Shown piece by piece: positions 9,393 to 20,237 of a stretch of DNA of 64,000 bases (position 1 is the first letter of the stretch; each line of letters opens with the position of its first letter). The notes under the pieces are model-generated. The model made no database searches, was not told where the DNA came from, and saw only the letters and a list, made by a program, of their open reading frames with translations. This DNA comes from Geotalea sp. SG265 (GTDB lineage: Bacteria > Desulfobacterota > Desulfuromonadia > Geobacterales > Geobacteraceae). A program made the position numbers and the translations under genes. The stretch spans positions 1-64,000 of the forward strand of contig NZ_JAKZFT010000010.1 of the NCBI RefSeq assembly GCF_022808985.1. Direction: 5' to 3'.

Positions 9393-9898
9393 TAATCCAC
9401 TGCACCCAAAAACTCGCCGTTAAGCTTCCGGACGTCTCCGCAACGCCCTTAACTGAAACAAGCCCACTGAGGAGCTGGCATGCCCATCTCTACACCTATG
9501 ACCGCCGCCAGTGCGTCTTGTTCTGCCATGACGAGACCCGATACTGCCTCTTTCTGCCGGGGCTGGTGAAGGCGGATTTTGCCGAACTCGGCAAACTGCA
9601 CCGGGAGTTGTTCCTGGCAACGCTCGTGGCGCAAAATGTTCCGGAAGCGGTTATCGCGCGCGTGGCCCTGGCGCTTGGACCAGCCAAATTCGACCGGAAC
9701 ACCGACCGCTCGGTACTTGGTTCGCTCAGGACAGCGGATATAGATCTGAGTTGGCTTATCCATGATGTGCATGTGCTGGATTGCGATCCGCTGGCCGTTG
9801 CGCTGAAACTTAACCGACGCCCGACCTCGGTGAAAGGAAAGTGGTTTAACCCCGATACGAAGATGCTGGAGCTGATCGGACAACTATCGCCAGCGTAG
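9389..9898 (+). CDS. DUF6933-like protein of unknown function
   Basis: A 169-residue soluble protein beginning MIIHCTQKLAVKL and containing WHAHLYTYDRRQCVLFCHDETRYCLFLPGL, the pattern I associate with the DUF6933 family (assignment from memory). No catalytic motif or membrane segment is seen. The GTG start overlaps the hsdS stop, so it is translated with the restriction genes. Family members occur near toxin-antitoxin and defence genes, which suits this position. Function not known. Confidence 0.65.
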   Translation: MIIHCTQKLAVKLPDVSATPLTETSPLRSWHAHLYTYDRRQCVLFCHDETRYCLFLPGLVKADFAELGKLHRELFLATLVAQNVPEAVIARVALALGPAKFDRNTDRSVLGSLRTADIDLSWLIHDVHVLDCDPLAVALKLNRRPTSVKGKWFNPDTKMLELIGQLSPA

Positions 9899-9926
9899 CT
9901 TGCATTCGACCGGAGGATACCTTCCG

Positions 9927-10014
9927 TTGTACCAACAATCTTGACACATGGTAGTTATGTTGGTACAAAAATTTGTACCACACAGATTTAATTTTGCTAT
10001 TGTAGTTGGTACAA
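9927..10014 (+). promoter_or_regulatory. Operator-like repeats GTTGGTACAA upstream of the small-protein/nucleotidyltransferase pair
   Basis: The ten-base word GTTGGTACAA occurs directly at 9959-9968 and 10005-10014 and inverted (TTGTACCAAC) at 9927-9936; a shorter inverted copy TTGTACCA lies at 9973-9980. The copies form palindromic pairs around promoter-like words: TTGACA at 9941-9946, and TTGTAC 9973-9978 followed 16 bases later by TGCTAT 9995-10000. The arrangement resembles an autoregulated operator of a toxin-antitoxin type operon. The start codon that follows is at 10029. Confidence 0.6.
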
Positions 10015-10028
10015 AAAAGAGGCGGAAT

Positions 10029-10358
10029 ATGCCGGTGAAAAAAAAGGACGAAAGTATATTCAGGATGTTGCAGTCCGAGCGTGACCGCTGCCTGCTTGTG
10101 GTGGAGAAGATAAGCCGCGAGTTGGACAGGTTGCCGAAGGGATCGCTCGGTGAGAGAAAGGTCCGCAGCCATGGCAAGGAATACGTCTATCCTTGCCTGC
10201 GCTATCGTAGCGAGTCGGGCGTCATTTTTGAGCACCTGTCACTGGAAAAGGCTGAAGAACTTAAACCGGCGCTGGAAAAACGAAAGAAACTGCAAGCAGA
10301 TCTGAAAGCCAACAACAAGCGCATTGCCACCTTGAATGCCATCCTACAAAAAGGATAA
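10029..10358 (+). CDS. Small charged helical protein, possible partner of the nucleotidyltransferase
   Basis: About 109 residues starting MPVKKKDES. The earlier in-frame ATG (9948) lies inside the operator repeats and has no ribosome site, whereas AGAGGCGG precedes 10029. The protein has two predicted helical parts: residues 10-40, and 75-109 (EKAEELKPALEKRKKLQADL). They flank a short beta segment KVRSHGKEYVYPCLRYR. The layout KGSLxxRKxxxxxxxYPCLRYR, followed by a long helix, resembles small proteins I recall beside nucleotidyltransferase genes, where one member may be the antitoxin. That role is inference. It sits five bases upstream of the next start. Confidence 0.6.
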   Translation: MPVKKKDESIFRMLQSERDRCLLVVEKISRELDRLPKGSLGERKVRSHGKEYVYPCLRYRSESGVIFEHLSLEKAEELKPALEKRKKLQADLKANNKRIATLNAILQKG

Positions 10359-10362
10359 TGTA

Positions 10363-11049
10363 GTGGAGATAGCTTTAGACAGGTCGCCTTTCGTTCAGCC
10401 AGTATCGGAACTTCTGCGGGAACTGAATCGCATCGGTTTTTTCACCCACGGCCTTCTTATCGGAAGCTGGCCGATGCTGGTTTATACCATTCACTTTACC
10501 CTTCCGTACGGTTTGACAACGGACGATATCGATTTTGCCGTTGCCAACGCCGTGAAGGTCCCGGCAAAACCAACCGAGACAATACCTCAAATACTGGAGC
10601 GTCTGGGGTATACGCCGATTCATGACTATTCGTTGGGGATAGAGACTTTTCTTCAGGGAACCTTTGAGGTCGAGTTCATCACGCATCGACGGGGAGGCGA
10701 AGGGCCTCCTTCCGTTGTCATTCCGCCTTGGCAAGTTTCAGCTCAACCGCTTCCGTTCGTTGATCTTCTTTTTATCCGACCGGCCACTGTGGTAGTCGAC
10801 AACTTCAATTTCCGTATTCCTTCTCCAGAAGCCCTTGTGCTGCACAAATTGATCATCGCGCAGAGACGCACGGGACGCGACAGAGAGGCGAAGAAAGAGA
10901 AAGACCTGCAACAGTGCTCAGTTCTCGTAGATGTGATTCGTGCTGAAGAAGTGCAGCGCATCGTGCAGGAACACCGTCTGTCAAAAGAGGTCAGGAACAC
11001 TATTGATACGTCATGTACCGAGAAAAGGATTATTCTGCCAGGATGGTGA
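10363..11049 (+). CDS. Nucleotidyltransferase-fold protein (putative toxin or RNA-modifying enzyme)
   Basis: A 228-residue protein with the hallmark of the polymerase-beta-type nucleotidyltransferase fold: LIGSWPMLVY (Gly34-Ser35) followed by TTDDIDFAV (Asp55, Asp57), the metal-binding GS...DxD pattern. A C-terminal helical region follows with SPEALVLHKLIIAQRR and RDREAKKEKDLQQCSVLVD, the arrangement of the NTP_transf_8/AbiEii-like group. I chose GTG 10363 because AAGGA stands seven bases upstream; the longer frame from 10336 overlaps the preceding gene. Such enzymes add nucleotides to RNA or proteins, and some are toxins acting on tRNA. The tRNA-arm array starts 32 bases downstream. Confidence 0.75.
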   Translation: MEIALDRSPFVQPVSELLRELNRIGFFTHGLLIGSWPMLVYTIHFTLPYGLTTDDIDFAVANAVKVPAKPTETIPQILERLGYTPIHDYSLGIETFLQGTFEVEFITHRRGGEGPPSVVIPPWQVSAQPLPFVDLLFIRPATVVVDNFNFRIPSPEALVLHKLIIAQRRTGRDREAKKEKDLQQCSVLVDVIRAEEVQRIVQEHRLSKEVRNTIDTSCTEKRIILPGW

Positions 11050-11080
11050 TGCAGGATGACTGGCGGGGTTCGCTACGGTA

Positions 11081-11268
11081 GAGGGGTTTTAAGTCCCTTG
11101 TGTCTAACGCACTGATTTTGAGTCCAGTGCGTCTACTCACCAGATCCTAAGTCTGGTGAGTCTGTAGAACCCTCACTAGAACCTGAATCTAGCGCGTCTA
11201 TTGCCTGGCCTTCGGGTTATGAGCCCGACGTGCTGCGACCACTAGACCCCCAGTCTAGTGCGCTGCTA
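11081..11268 (-). ncRNA. Array of six tRNA anticodon-arm mimics
   Basis: On the minus strand this stretch is a chain of stem-loops, each with a seven-base loop of tRNA form and a readable anticodon. In order of minus-strand reading: 11260-11240, 7-bp stem, loop CTGGGGG (Pro GGG); 11228-11212, 5-bp stem, loop CTCATAA (Met CAT with the three G-C pairs of initiator tRNA); 11192-11176, loop TTCAGGT (Leu CAG); 11160-11136, 9-bp stem, loop CTTAGGA (Leu TAG); 11130-11109, loop CTCAAAA (Leu CAA, one bulged G); 11099-11082, loop CTTAAAA (Leu TAA, imperfect stem). The Leu units are preceded by TAGAC or a variant of it, as in the D-loop end of tRNA-Leu. No unit has an acceptor or T arm. No ORF occupies the interval. 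A minus-strand promoter could lie at the hsdM start (TTGCGG, then TGCTATA). Function unknown. Confidence 0.85.
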
Positions 11269-11311
11269 ACATGTACCCTCAATAAAATAACGATACAGGA
11301 TATAGCATAAC

Positions 11312-12805
11312 ATGACTCCAGCCGCAATCGTCCAAAAACTCTGGAACTACTGCAACGTCCTCCGCGACGATGGCATGAGCTACGGCGACTACGTCGAGCA
11401 GCTCACCTTCCTCCTCTTCCTCAAGATGGCCCACGAGCGGACCAAACCGCCGTACAACCAGAAGAGCCCCGTGCCACCTGAGTCCAACTGGCCGAGCCTC
11501 CTGAAACGGGACGGTGACGAGCTTTTTGACCACTACCGTCACATCCTGGAAAAGCTCGGACAGGAGAAGGGGCTCCTGGGCCTCATCTTCGGCCGGGCGC
11601 AGAACAAGTTCCAGGACCCGGCCAAATTGCGCCGCCTGATCGTTGACCTGATCGACAAAGAAAACTGGTCGGTGATGAACGCCGACGTCAAGGGTGACGC
11701 CTACGAGGGGCTATTAGAGAAGAATGCCCAGGACACCAAGAGCGGGGCAGGGCAGTACTTCACGCCACGCCCGCTCATTCAGGCGATGGTGGATGTGACT
11801 GCGCCGGGGCCGGAAGATACCGTCTGCGACCCGGCTTGTGGCACCGGCGGGTTTCTGCTTTCTGCTTATCATTACATCTCAGATCATCACAAACTCGACC
11901 GTGACCAGAAAAAGGACCTGAACGAGAAGTCGCTCCGTGGGTGGGAGCTGGTGCACTCGACCGCCCGCCTGTGCGCCATGAACCTGATGCTCCACGGCAT
12001 CGGTGGCGAAAAACTGCCGCTTACGGTGGGTGATGCGCTGGCGTCGGACCCAGGGGAGCGGTTTTCCGTGGTCCTCACCAATCCTCCCTTTGGTAAGAAG
12101 AGCAGCACCACCATCATCGGCGAGGACGGCAAAGCCTATACCGAGAAGGAGACCATCGAGCGGGAGGATTTCTGGGCCACCACCTCAAATAAGCAGCTCA
12201 ATTTCGTCCAGCACATCAAGACGCTTCTCAAGCAGCACGGCCGGGCGGCGGTGGTGGTGCCGGACAACGTCCTCTTCGAAGGGGGCGCGGGGGAGACGAT
12301 CCGCCGCAAGCTCCTCCACGAGTGCGATGTGCACACGCTGCTCCGCCTCCCCACGGGGCTCTTCTATGCCCAGGGGGTCAAGGCAAACGTCCTCTTCTTC
12401 GACAAGAAACCGGCCAGCGAAACGCCGTGGACCAAGAAGCTCTGGATTTACGACCTGCGCACCAATATGCATTTTACCCTGAAGATCAATCCGCTCCAGC
12501 GGAAGGACCTGGACGAGTTCGTCACTCTCTGCAACCCGGCGAACCGCCACGAGCGCACCCCCACATGGAGTGAGAGCTCGCCAGACGGCCGCTGGCGCGC
12601 GTACAGCTACGAGGAGATCATCGCCCGCGACAAGGCGAGCCTCGACATCTTCTGGCTCAGAGATGAAAGCCTGGAGGACTCGGATAATCTGCCTGAGCCG
12701 GGGGTGATCCTGCGGGATATCATCGAAGACTTTCAGAGTGCCTTGGAGCAGTTGAAGCTGATTGAGACGGACCTGGACGGTGAGGAAGACACTACAGATG
12801 CATGA
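11312..12805 (+). CDS. Type I restriction-modification methyltransferase subunit M
   Basis: N6-adenine methyltransferase subunit, 497 residues. The N-terminal helical HsdM domain (YVEQLTFLLFLKMAHE) is followed by the SAM-binding motif DPACGTGGF near residue 173 and the catalytic NPPF at about 257. With HsdS it would methylate the target of this system and with HsdR restrict unmodified DNA. The gene stands last in the locus, separated from hsdR-hsdS by three other genes and the tRNA-arm array, and has its own upstream region with AGGA 12 bases before the ATG. Its end overlaps the start of a broken gene by eight bases. Confidence 0.95.
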   Translation: MTPAAIVQKLWNYCNVLRDDGMSYGDYVEQLTFLLFLKMAHERTKPPYNQKSPVPPESNWPSLLKRDGDELFDHYRHILEKLGQEKGLLGLIFGRAQNKFQDPAKLRRLIVDLIDKENWSVMNADVKGDAYEGLLEKNAQDTKSGAGQYFTPRPLIQAMVDVTAPGPEDTVCDPACGTGGFLLSAYHYISDHHKLDRDQKKDLNEKSLRGWELVHSTARLCAMNLMLHGIGGEKLPLTVGDALASDPGERFSVVLTNPPFGKKSSTTIIGEDGKAYTEKETIEREDFWATTSNKQLNFVQHIKTLLKQHGRAAVVVPDNVLFEGGAGETIRRKLLHECDVHTLLRLPTGLFYAQGVKANVLFFDKKPASETPWTKKLWIYDLRTNMHFTLKINPLQRKDLDEFVTLCNPANRHERTPTWSESSPDGRWRAYSYEEIIARDKASLDIFWLRDESLEDSDNLPEPGVILRDIIEDFQSALEQLKLIETDLDGEEDTTDA

Positions 12806-13082
12806 CAAGAAAATCATCATCATTGCAGGCTCAAATGGAGCAGGCAAACTCGGGGCGAGGCCGCAACTGGTCGATTGGGGAATGAATAATGGCTGACAAA
12901 AACGAAAAACCCTAAAATTCTGATCTGGCAAATGTGGAATGGCGCTGAAGAGAGCGGGGAAGTCAGCACGGCTTTTGGCAAAAAAAATGAAGACCCCTTG
13001 CTATGTGGTTGAGGAAGGTAAAGTCGTTAACGTTGCCGAGACTCACGCCACTTATGGTGCCCGGCGAAAAATCGCCAAGTGA
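12798..13082 (+). pseudogene. Debris of a P-loop (zeta-toxin-like) gene
   Basis: From ATG 12798 the frame reads MHDKKIIIIAGSNGAGK, a Walker A start typical of zeta-toxin-like kinases, then changes abruptly to unrelated residues and stops at 12896. A second short frame, 12939-13082, reads MALKRAGKSARLLAKKM and TPCYVVEEGKVVNV, which resembles the C-terminal tail of such proteins. The middle of the gene is missing. I read the two pieces as one decayed gene, but they could be unrelated. The first piece overlaps the hsdM end. Confidence 0.5.
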
Positions 13083-13234
13083 TTGTCGCCGCCATCGTTC
13101 GGGCTTATACGGGCTATCAAGACCCATCCGACCCGGACCCGGATCACATTGAAATAGCAGGTGACGGAAGGGCGGAAGGATGCCATGTCCAGTGGCAGCT
13201 GCTGGAAGAGGTCCTGACCCTGATTCGCATGTAA
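13079..13234 (+). CDS. Possible small protein, 51 residues
   Basis: Starts with GTG overlapping the preceding stop (GTGA) and reads to TAA at 13234. The product contains VIVAAIVRAYTGYQDPSDPD and ends LLEEVLTLIRM. I do not recognise it. It may be a remnant of the same decayed gene or a real short gene coupled to it. Confidence 0.3.
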   Translation: MIVAAIVRAYTGYQDPSDPDPDHIEIAGDGRAEGCHVQWQLLEEVLTLIRM

Positions 13235-13264
13235 CAGCAGCACCTTTCTCCTCCAACTGAGGTT

Positions 13265-14119
13265 TCAGGGGCCGGGGGCCATATTCGGGGAGTGGTCGAT
13301 CCCATCGGGGGGCTCACCTATTATCAACATCCTGGGGCCTTTCTTCAGGTAATGAATTCCATCCTCAACGCGATGCGGGCCTATCGCCCACTCATATAGC
13401 TTTCGAGCCGTATCCATCAGTGGGTACTCCGGCTCTCCGAAGTACTCCTTCTGCATGTCCTCATCGTAAAGTCCGACACAGCCGTGGGACGCCGGATAGC
13501 CCGGCATGTCGCGGCCGTGGATCCAGTATTCGACCTCCCTCTCGTTCACCAGGAAGCGCAGGGCGTAGTGCATGGGATAGGGGAGGTCCGTGCCTTCGAT
13601 TTTATAAAGGGATGATTCATGCCTACCGCTGTAAGCGTCGATGCGGTACTCCCCTGGCGGAGTGATGTAGCGGGATTTGCCCGATGTGATGGGGGAGGAA
13701 AAGACCAGCCGCCCCTTCTCGTAGGCCCCCAGGTACTGTTCCGTCAGGTCGATGAGAATGTATTTCGGATCCTCGTCGGGAAAATCGTAGGCAAGCTCCG
13801 CGGGAACCGGCGCAAAATCCTCAACATCCTCCAGTCTCTCCGGTATCTTCAAGCCGACCCCCGGCAGCGCATGGCGCCGGTCGATACGATTGAAACGGGC
13901 CACATCCTGCCACCGCTCGCCGAAAAGGCTCTCCAGGCTCTCATTGCGCGCAAGTTTATGACAGGTCCACTGGATTGCCCCATCGCTGGCGTAGCGGATG
14001 TCGCAGGGGGACGCTTCTTTCCCATCGGCGGCAGGCGCCGTCCCCACCAGGAAAGCAGCTCCCAGGAAGAAACCTGCCCTGGCCTTCCTTCCCCGTGCTC
14101 CAGTGAATGGAAAGACCAT
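13265..14119 (-). CDS. L,D-transpeptidase (YkuD family), exported
   Basis: Peptidoglycan cross-linking or lipoprotein-anchoring enzyme of the periplasm, 284 residues from ATG 14119. I prefer this start because TAGGAG stands upstream and a signal peptide follows (FFLGAAFLVGTAPAAD); the frame extends to 14206 without such support. A LysM-like region (ARNESLESLFGERWQDVARFN) precedes the catalytic domain, which has IHGRDMPGYPASHGCVGL with the active His and Cys. The C-terminal tail is duplicated as the fragment at 4754-4936. Its stop marks the right edge of the restriction island. Confidence 0.9.
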   Translation of the reverse strand: MVFPFTGARGRKARAGFFLGAAFLVGTAPAADGKEASPCDIRYASDGAIQWTCHKLARNESLESLFGERWQDVARFNRIDRRHALPGVGLKIPERLEDVEDFAPVPAELAYDFPDEDPKYILIDLTEQYLGAYEKGRLVFSSPITSGKSRYITPPGEYRIDAYSGRHESSLYKIEGTDLPYPMHYALRFLVNEREVEYWIHGRDMPGYPASHGCVGLYDEDMQKEYFGEPEYPLMDTARKLYEWAIGPHRVEDGIHYLKKGPRMLIIGEPPDGIDHSPNMAPGP

Positions 14120-14150
14120 TTCTGCTCCTATGGCTGTCGTCTCACCCGTT

Positions 14151-14390
14151 TCAATAGACGCCGCGCCCGATGTCGTGCTCCAGCATGTGCAGCCAGTATG
14201 CGGCACAACCGGCGATATACTTACCGGTTACGTTGGTTGGTGTATGCCTGATGAAAACCCTTGTGTAGTCGGGATAAATGCGCTCAAACCGGTCAACGTA
14301 ATCAATTGTTGATATCTCGAAATTGCTTGAAAGGTAAGCACTGTCTCGAATGACCGCCTGGAAACCCTCATAATCCTTTTGCGACAACAT
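14151..14390 (-). CDS. Hypothetical protein, 79 residues
   Basis: ATG 14390 follows an AGGAGGAGCC ribosome site; the longer frame to 14498 lacks one. The product begins MLSQKDYEGFQAVIRDSAY and contains YVDRFERIYPDYTRVFIRH. There is no signal peptide, and I do not recognise a family. It lies 31 bases upstream of the L,D-transpeptidase start and on the same strand, so it is probably in the same transcript. Confidence 0.6.
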   Translation of the reverse strand: MLSQKDYEGFQAVIRDSAYLSSNFEISTIDYVDRFERIYPDYTRVFIRHTPTNVTGKYIAGCAAYWLHMLEHDIGRGVY

Positions 14391-14937
14391 GGCTCCTCCT
14401 GGGCATGACAAGGCATAGAATTGGCATCCATAACAGATGACAGTAAAAATGTACCGATGGTCCCTTATGATAATTATATCGGTAAATACTGTTTTCACAC
14501 GGATTTGAACGGATGGATTGGAGGGATCATTCAGGCAAAAACAAGAAGAGGTTGGTGAGAGTCAGAGCAACATCATCAACAACAATTGTGGATAATTTGC
14601 CTCAAGCTGTGGATAAGGGTAAAAAAGTATACGATTCCTCAAGTACTTTTGCATTGTGCCCAAGGGATAGGCAGGATGTCTAACTGTCTGAAATCATATG
14701 TCAATATAAAATTGAATTGACATAGGTTATAAGATTGTAATGAAGTGCTGCGCCTATATTGAAATACTTACCTGCTTGTGCATAAATAGAAGAAAATCAA
14801 CAAAATAGCGCATCTTTGAAACCAGAGGTCATACAGAGGGAAGCTGGATGGGCTTCTCCCATTCTTTTAGCAACACGAATCCGGGCACGGCGTAAATGCC
14901 GTGCCCGGTTGATATTCAGGTATTGCACAACGGATAA
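14391..14937. other. Intergenic region without genes
   Basis: About 550 bases, A+T-rich in 14440-14840. I see no convincing reading frame. It must hold the promoter of the leftward pair ending at 13265. The only clear structure is the hairpin at 14881-14908. Confidence 0.6.
14881..14908 (-). terminator. Strong hairpin after the leftward lipoprotein gene
   Basis: CCGGGCACGGC and GCCGTGCCCGG form an 11-bp perfect stem with a six-base loop, 30 bases after the stop of the leftward gene at 14938. No clear T-run follows on the minus strand, so it may stabilise the mRNA end rather than terminate by itself. Confidence 0.5.
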
Positions 14938-15612
14938 TCAGTACCCGCCGGCTGCTGCGCCGGCACCTTCACGTGCCATCTCGTTCATTACACGATCCAT
15001 GGCGGTCATGACGGGATCTGCCGATTCCTTGAGTTTTGCCCCTTCACTGAGTGCCTTCTGGGCGGCAGGAGTAATTGCCTCGATTCCTTTGGTGGAGAGA
15101 TCGAGGGAAACCTGACTCTGTATCTGTTTGATCTGGGACAGATATGAGTTGAGTGCATCCTGGAATTGCCTGTTGGCCTTCGGTACTTCGTTATAGGCGT
15201 TGTTCAATGCGGCACGGCGCTCGCTACTGGCTTCTCGTACCTTTTGATCGGTATAGGTGCTTTCCTTCTTTTCCCACTCGGCAATATAATCCCGCTGCTG
15301 CTCCTGCAATTTGGCCTGGTCTTTCTCCAATTCTTTGGCCATTTTATCCATCTTTTTCACATCGGCTGAATAGGTATCCAATTTGCTTTTTACGTCCGCC
15401 TGGCCCGGCTTGATGAGATTATCCAGGGATGCCTGGGTTGCATCCACCTGCGCAAGAGTCTGCTTCAAATCGCTTTCTACTGCTTGCGCCTTGGTGGTCG
15501 TCTTTGCGGCTTCTCCTTTTCCCATTTCCATTGTTGCGCAGCCGCCCAGGTACGTGGCTCCGAGGAGCAATGAGGTGATGATCATTCTTCCGAGCCGGGT
15601 TTTAACTTCCAT
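14938..15612 (-). CDS. Lipoprotein with coiled-coil domain
   Basis: A 224-residue protein from ATG 15612 (GGGAGGTCACC upstream). The signal LLLGATYLGGC has a lipobox, so Cys is lipidated and the protein is held at the membrane. The rest is charged and helical (KKMDKMAKELEKDQAKLQEQ), followed by a gentle C-terminal region ending AGAAAGGY. The family is not known to me beyond membrane-anchored coiled-coil lipoproteins. It stands alone between the tRNA-free gap and the divergent PFOR gene. Confidence 0.75.
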   Translation of the reverse strand: MEVKTRLGRMIITSLLLGATYLGGCATMEMGKGEAAKTTTKAQAVESDLKQTLAQVDATQASLDNLIKPGQADVKSKLDTYSADVKKMDKMAKELEKDQAKLQEQQRDYIAEWEKKESTYTDQKVREASSERRAALNNAYNEVPKANRQFQDALNSYLSQIKQIQSQVSLDLSTKGIEAITPAAQKALSEGAKLKESADPVMTAMDRVMNEMAREGAGAAAGGY

Positions 15613-15820
15613 GGTGACCTCCCTTTTGGTAAGTGGTGGTTGATGCTGATGAACGCCGAAGAGGCGAAGTCGAACAATAAAATGTTTCAAAATTAATAGC
15701 TGTTAATTATGCATTGTAACATCATGGAGACCATCTGCAACATCCAACCCTTGGCTTCTTTGGTTAAGGGAGTGTCCCAGCAGGCAAAACCAGAATTGTA
15801 AGTTAATTTTAATTTGATAG

Positions 15821-19612
<3,792 letters not shown>

Positions 19613-19765
19613 AGGCCACCTGCGAAACATTACTGCATATTAACGACTTTCCTTTGTGTATTAACCGCCATTTACTGTTCAAAGATCACCATTGGCAGAT
19701 GAACCAAGCTTTTACCATTGGATTTGTTTTTGCACAACGAAAACGACTTGTACCAGGAGGATGTC

Positions 19766-19945
19766 ATGTCGAGAAGGCGGCAGCAGCGCAAGAAGATAAA
19801 CAAGTTTGAGTTTGCCCAGAGGAAGGAGCGGCAAGGCCGATGGCAGCAAGCACATTTTTTCGATGTGGAGGAGAGGGTATTCTCCCGTCGCTCACGCCAT
19901 TGGCCACCAATATATCAGGAGGAAACGAAAGGGGGGGCGGGATAG
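19766..19945 (+). CDS. Small basic hypothetical protein, 59 residues
   Basis: ATG 19766 has an ideal CAGGAGG upstream. The product MSRRRQQRKKINKFEF is strongly basic at the N terminus, has QGRWQQAHFFDVEERVFSRR in the middle and ends KGGAG. Unknown function. The stop lies within a G-rich hairpin. It is 150 bases downstream of the PFOR gene on the same strand. Confidence 0.55.
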   Translation: MSRRRQQRKKINKFEFAQRKERQGRWQQAHFFDVEERVFSRRSRHWPPIYQEETKGGAG

Positions 19946-19968
19946 CCTGAATCGGCTCTCCGCCCCCC
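19931..19968. terminator. G+C-rich hairpin between convergent small genes
   Basis: GGGGGGCGG pairs with CCGCCCCCC, and TAGCC with GGCT, over an inner loop. It overlaps the stop codon of the rightward small gene and lies 24 bases from the stop of the leftward one. It could end transcription from both sides, though no long T-run is present. Confidence 0.45.
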
Positions 19969-19991
19969 ATGTCAATTGCGATGCAATGTTT

Positions 19992-20153
19992 CTAATGCTT
20001 GTTAATGGTCAGTAGAAACTCCATCACGCCAACAAGGTTTACCAGCCTCCTGAACAAAACGTTTTTTTCTTGTATACTTCCGGTGGTCTTCAGCTTCGAC
20101 TTTAGCAACTGGATCTGTTCCTGAACAAGTTCGAGGGGATAAAGCGCCTGCAT
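19992..20153 (-). CDS. Small hypothetical protein, 53 residues
   Basis: Minus-strand frame from ATG 20153 with GGAGG nine bases before it. The product MQALYPLELVQEQIQLLKSK, followed by LFRRLVNLVGVMEFLLTINKH, is predicted helical. Another overlapping frame (ATG 20160) is less convincing. No family recognised. Confidence 0.5.
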   Translation of the reverse strand: MQALYPLELVQEQIQLLKSKLKTTGSIQEKNVLFRRLVNLVGVMEFLLTINKH

Positions 20154-20237
20154 TTTTCATGACCTCCATGAGATTATAAAATCTATTTAATCATGTGGAG
20201 GCGCATTGTCAAGGCTGGCCGGCATCAAACCCAACGA

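Noticed and set aside
11081-11268. Six tRNA genes, or a CRISPR array
   Set aside because: No unit has acceptor or T arms, so these are not tRNA genes. The stems differ in sequence and there are no identical repeats separated by unique spacers, so it is not a CRISPR.
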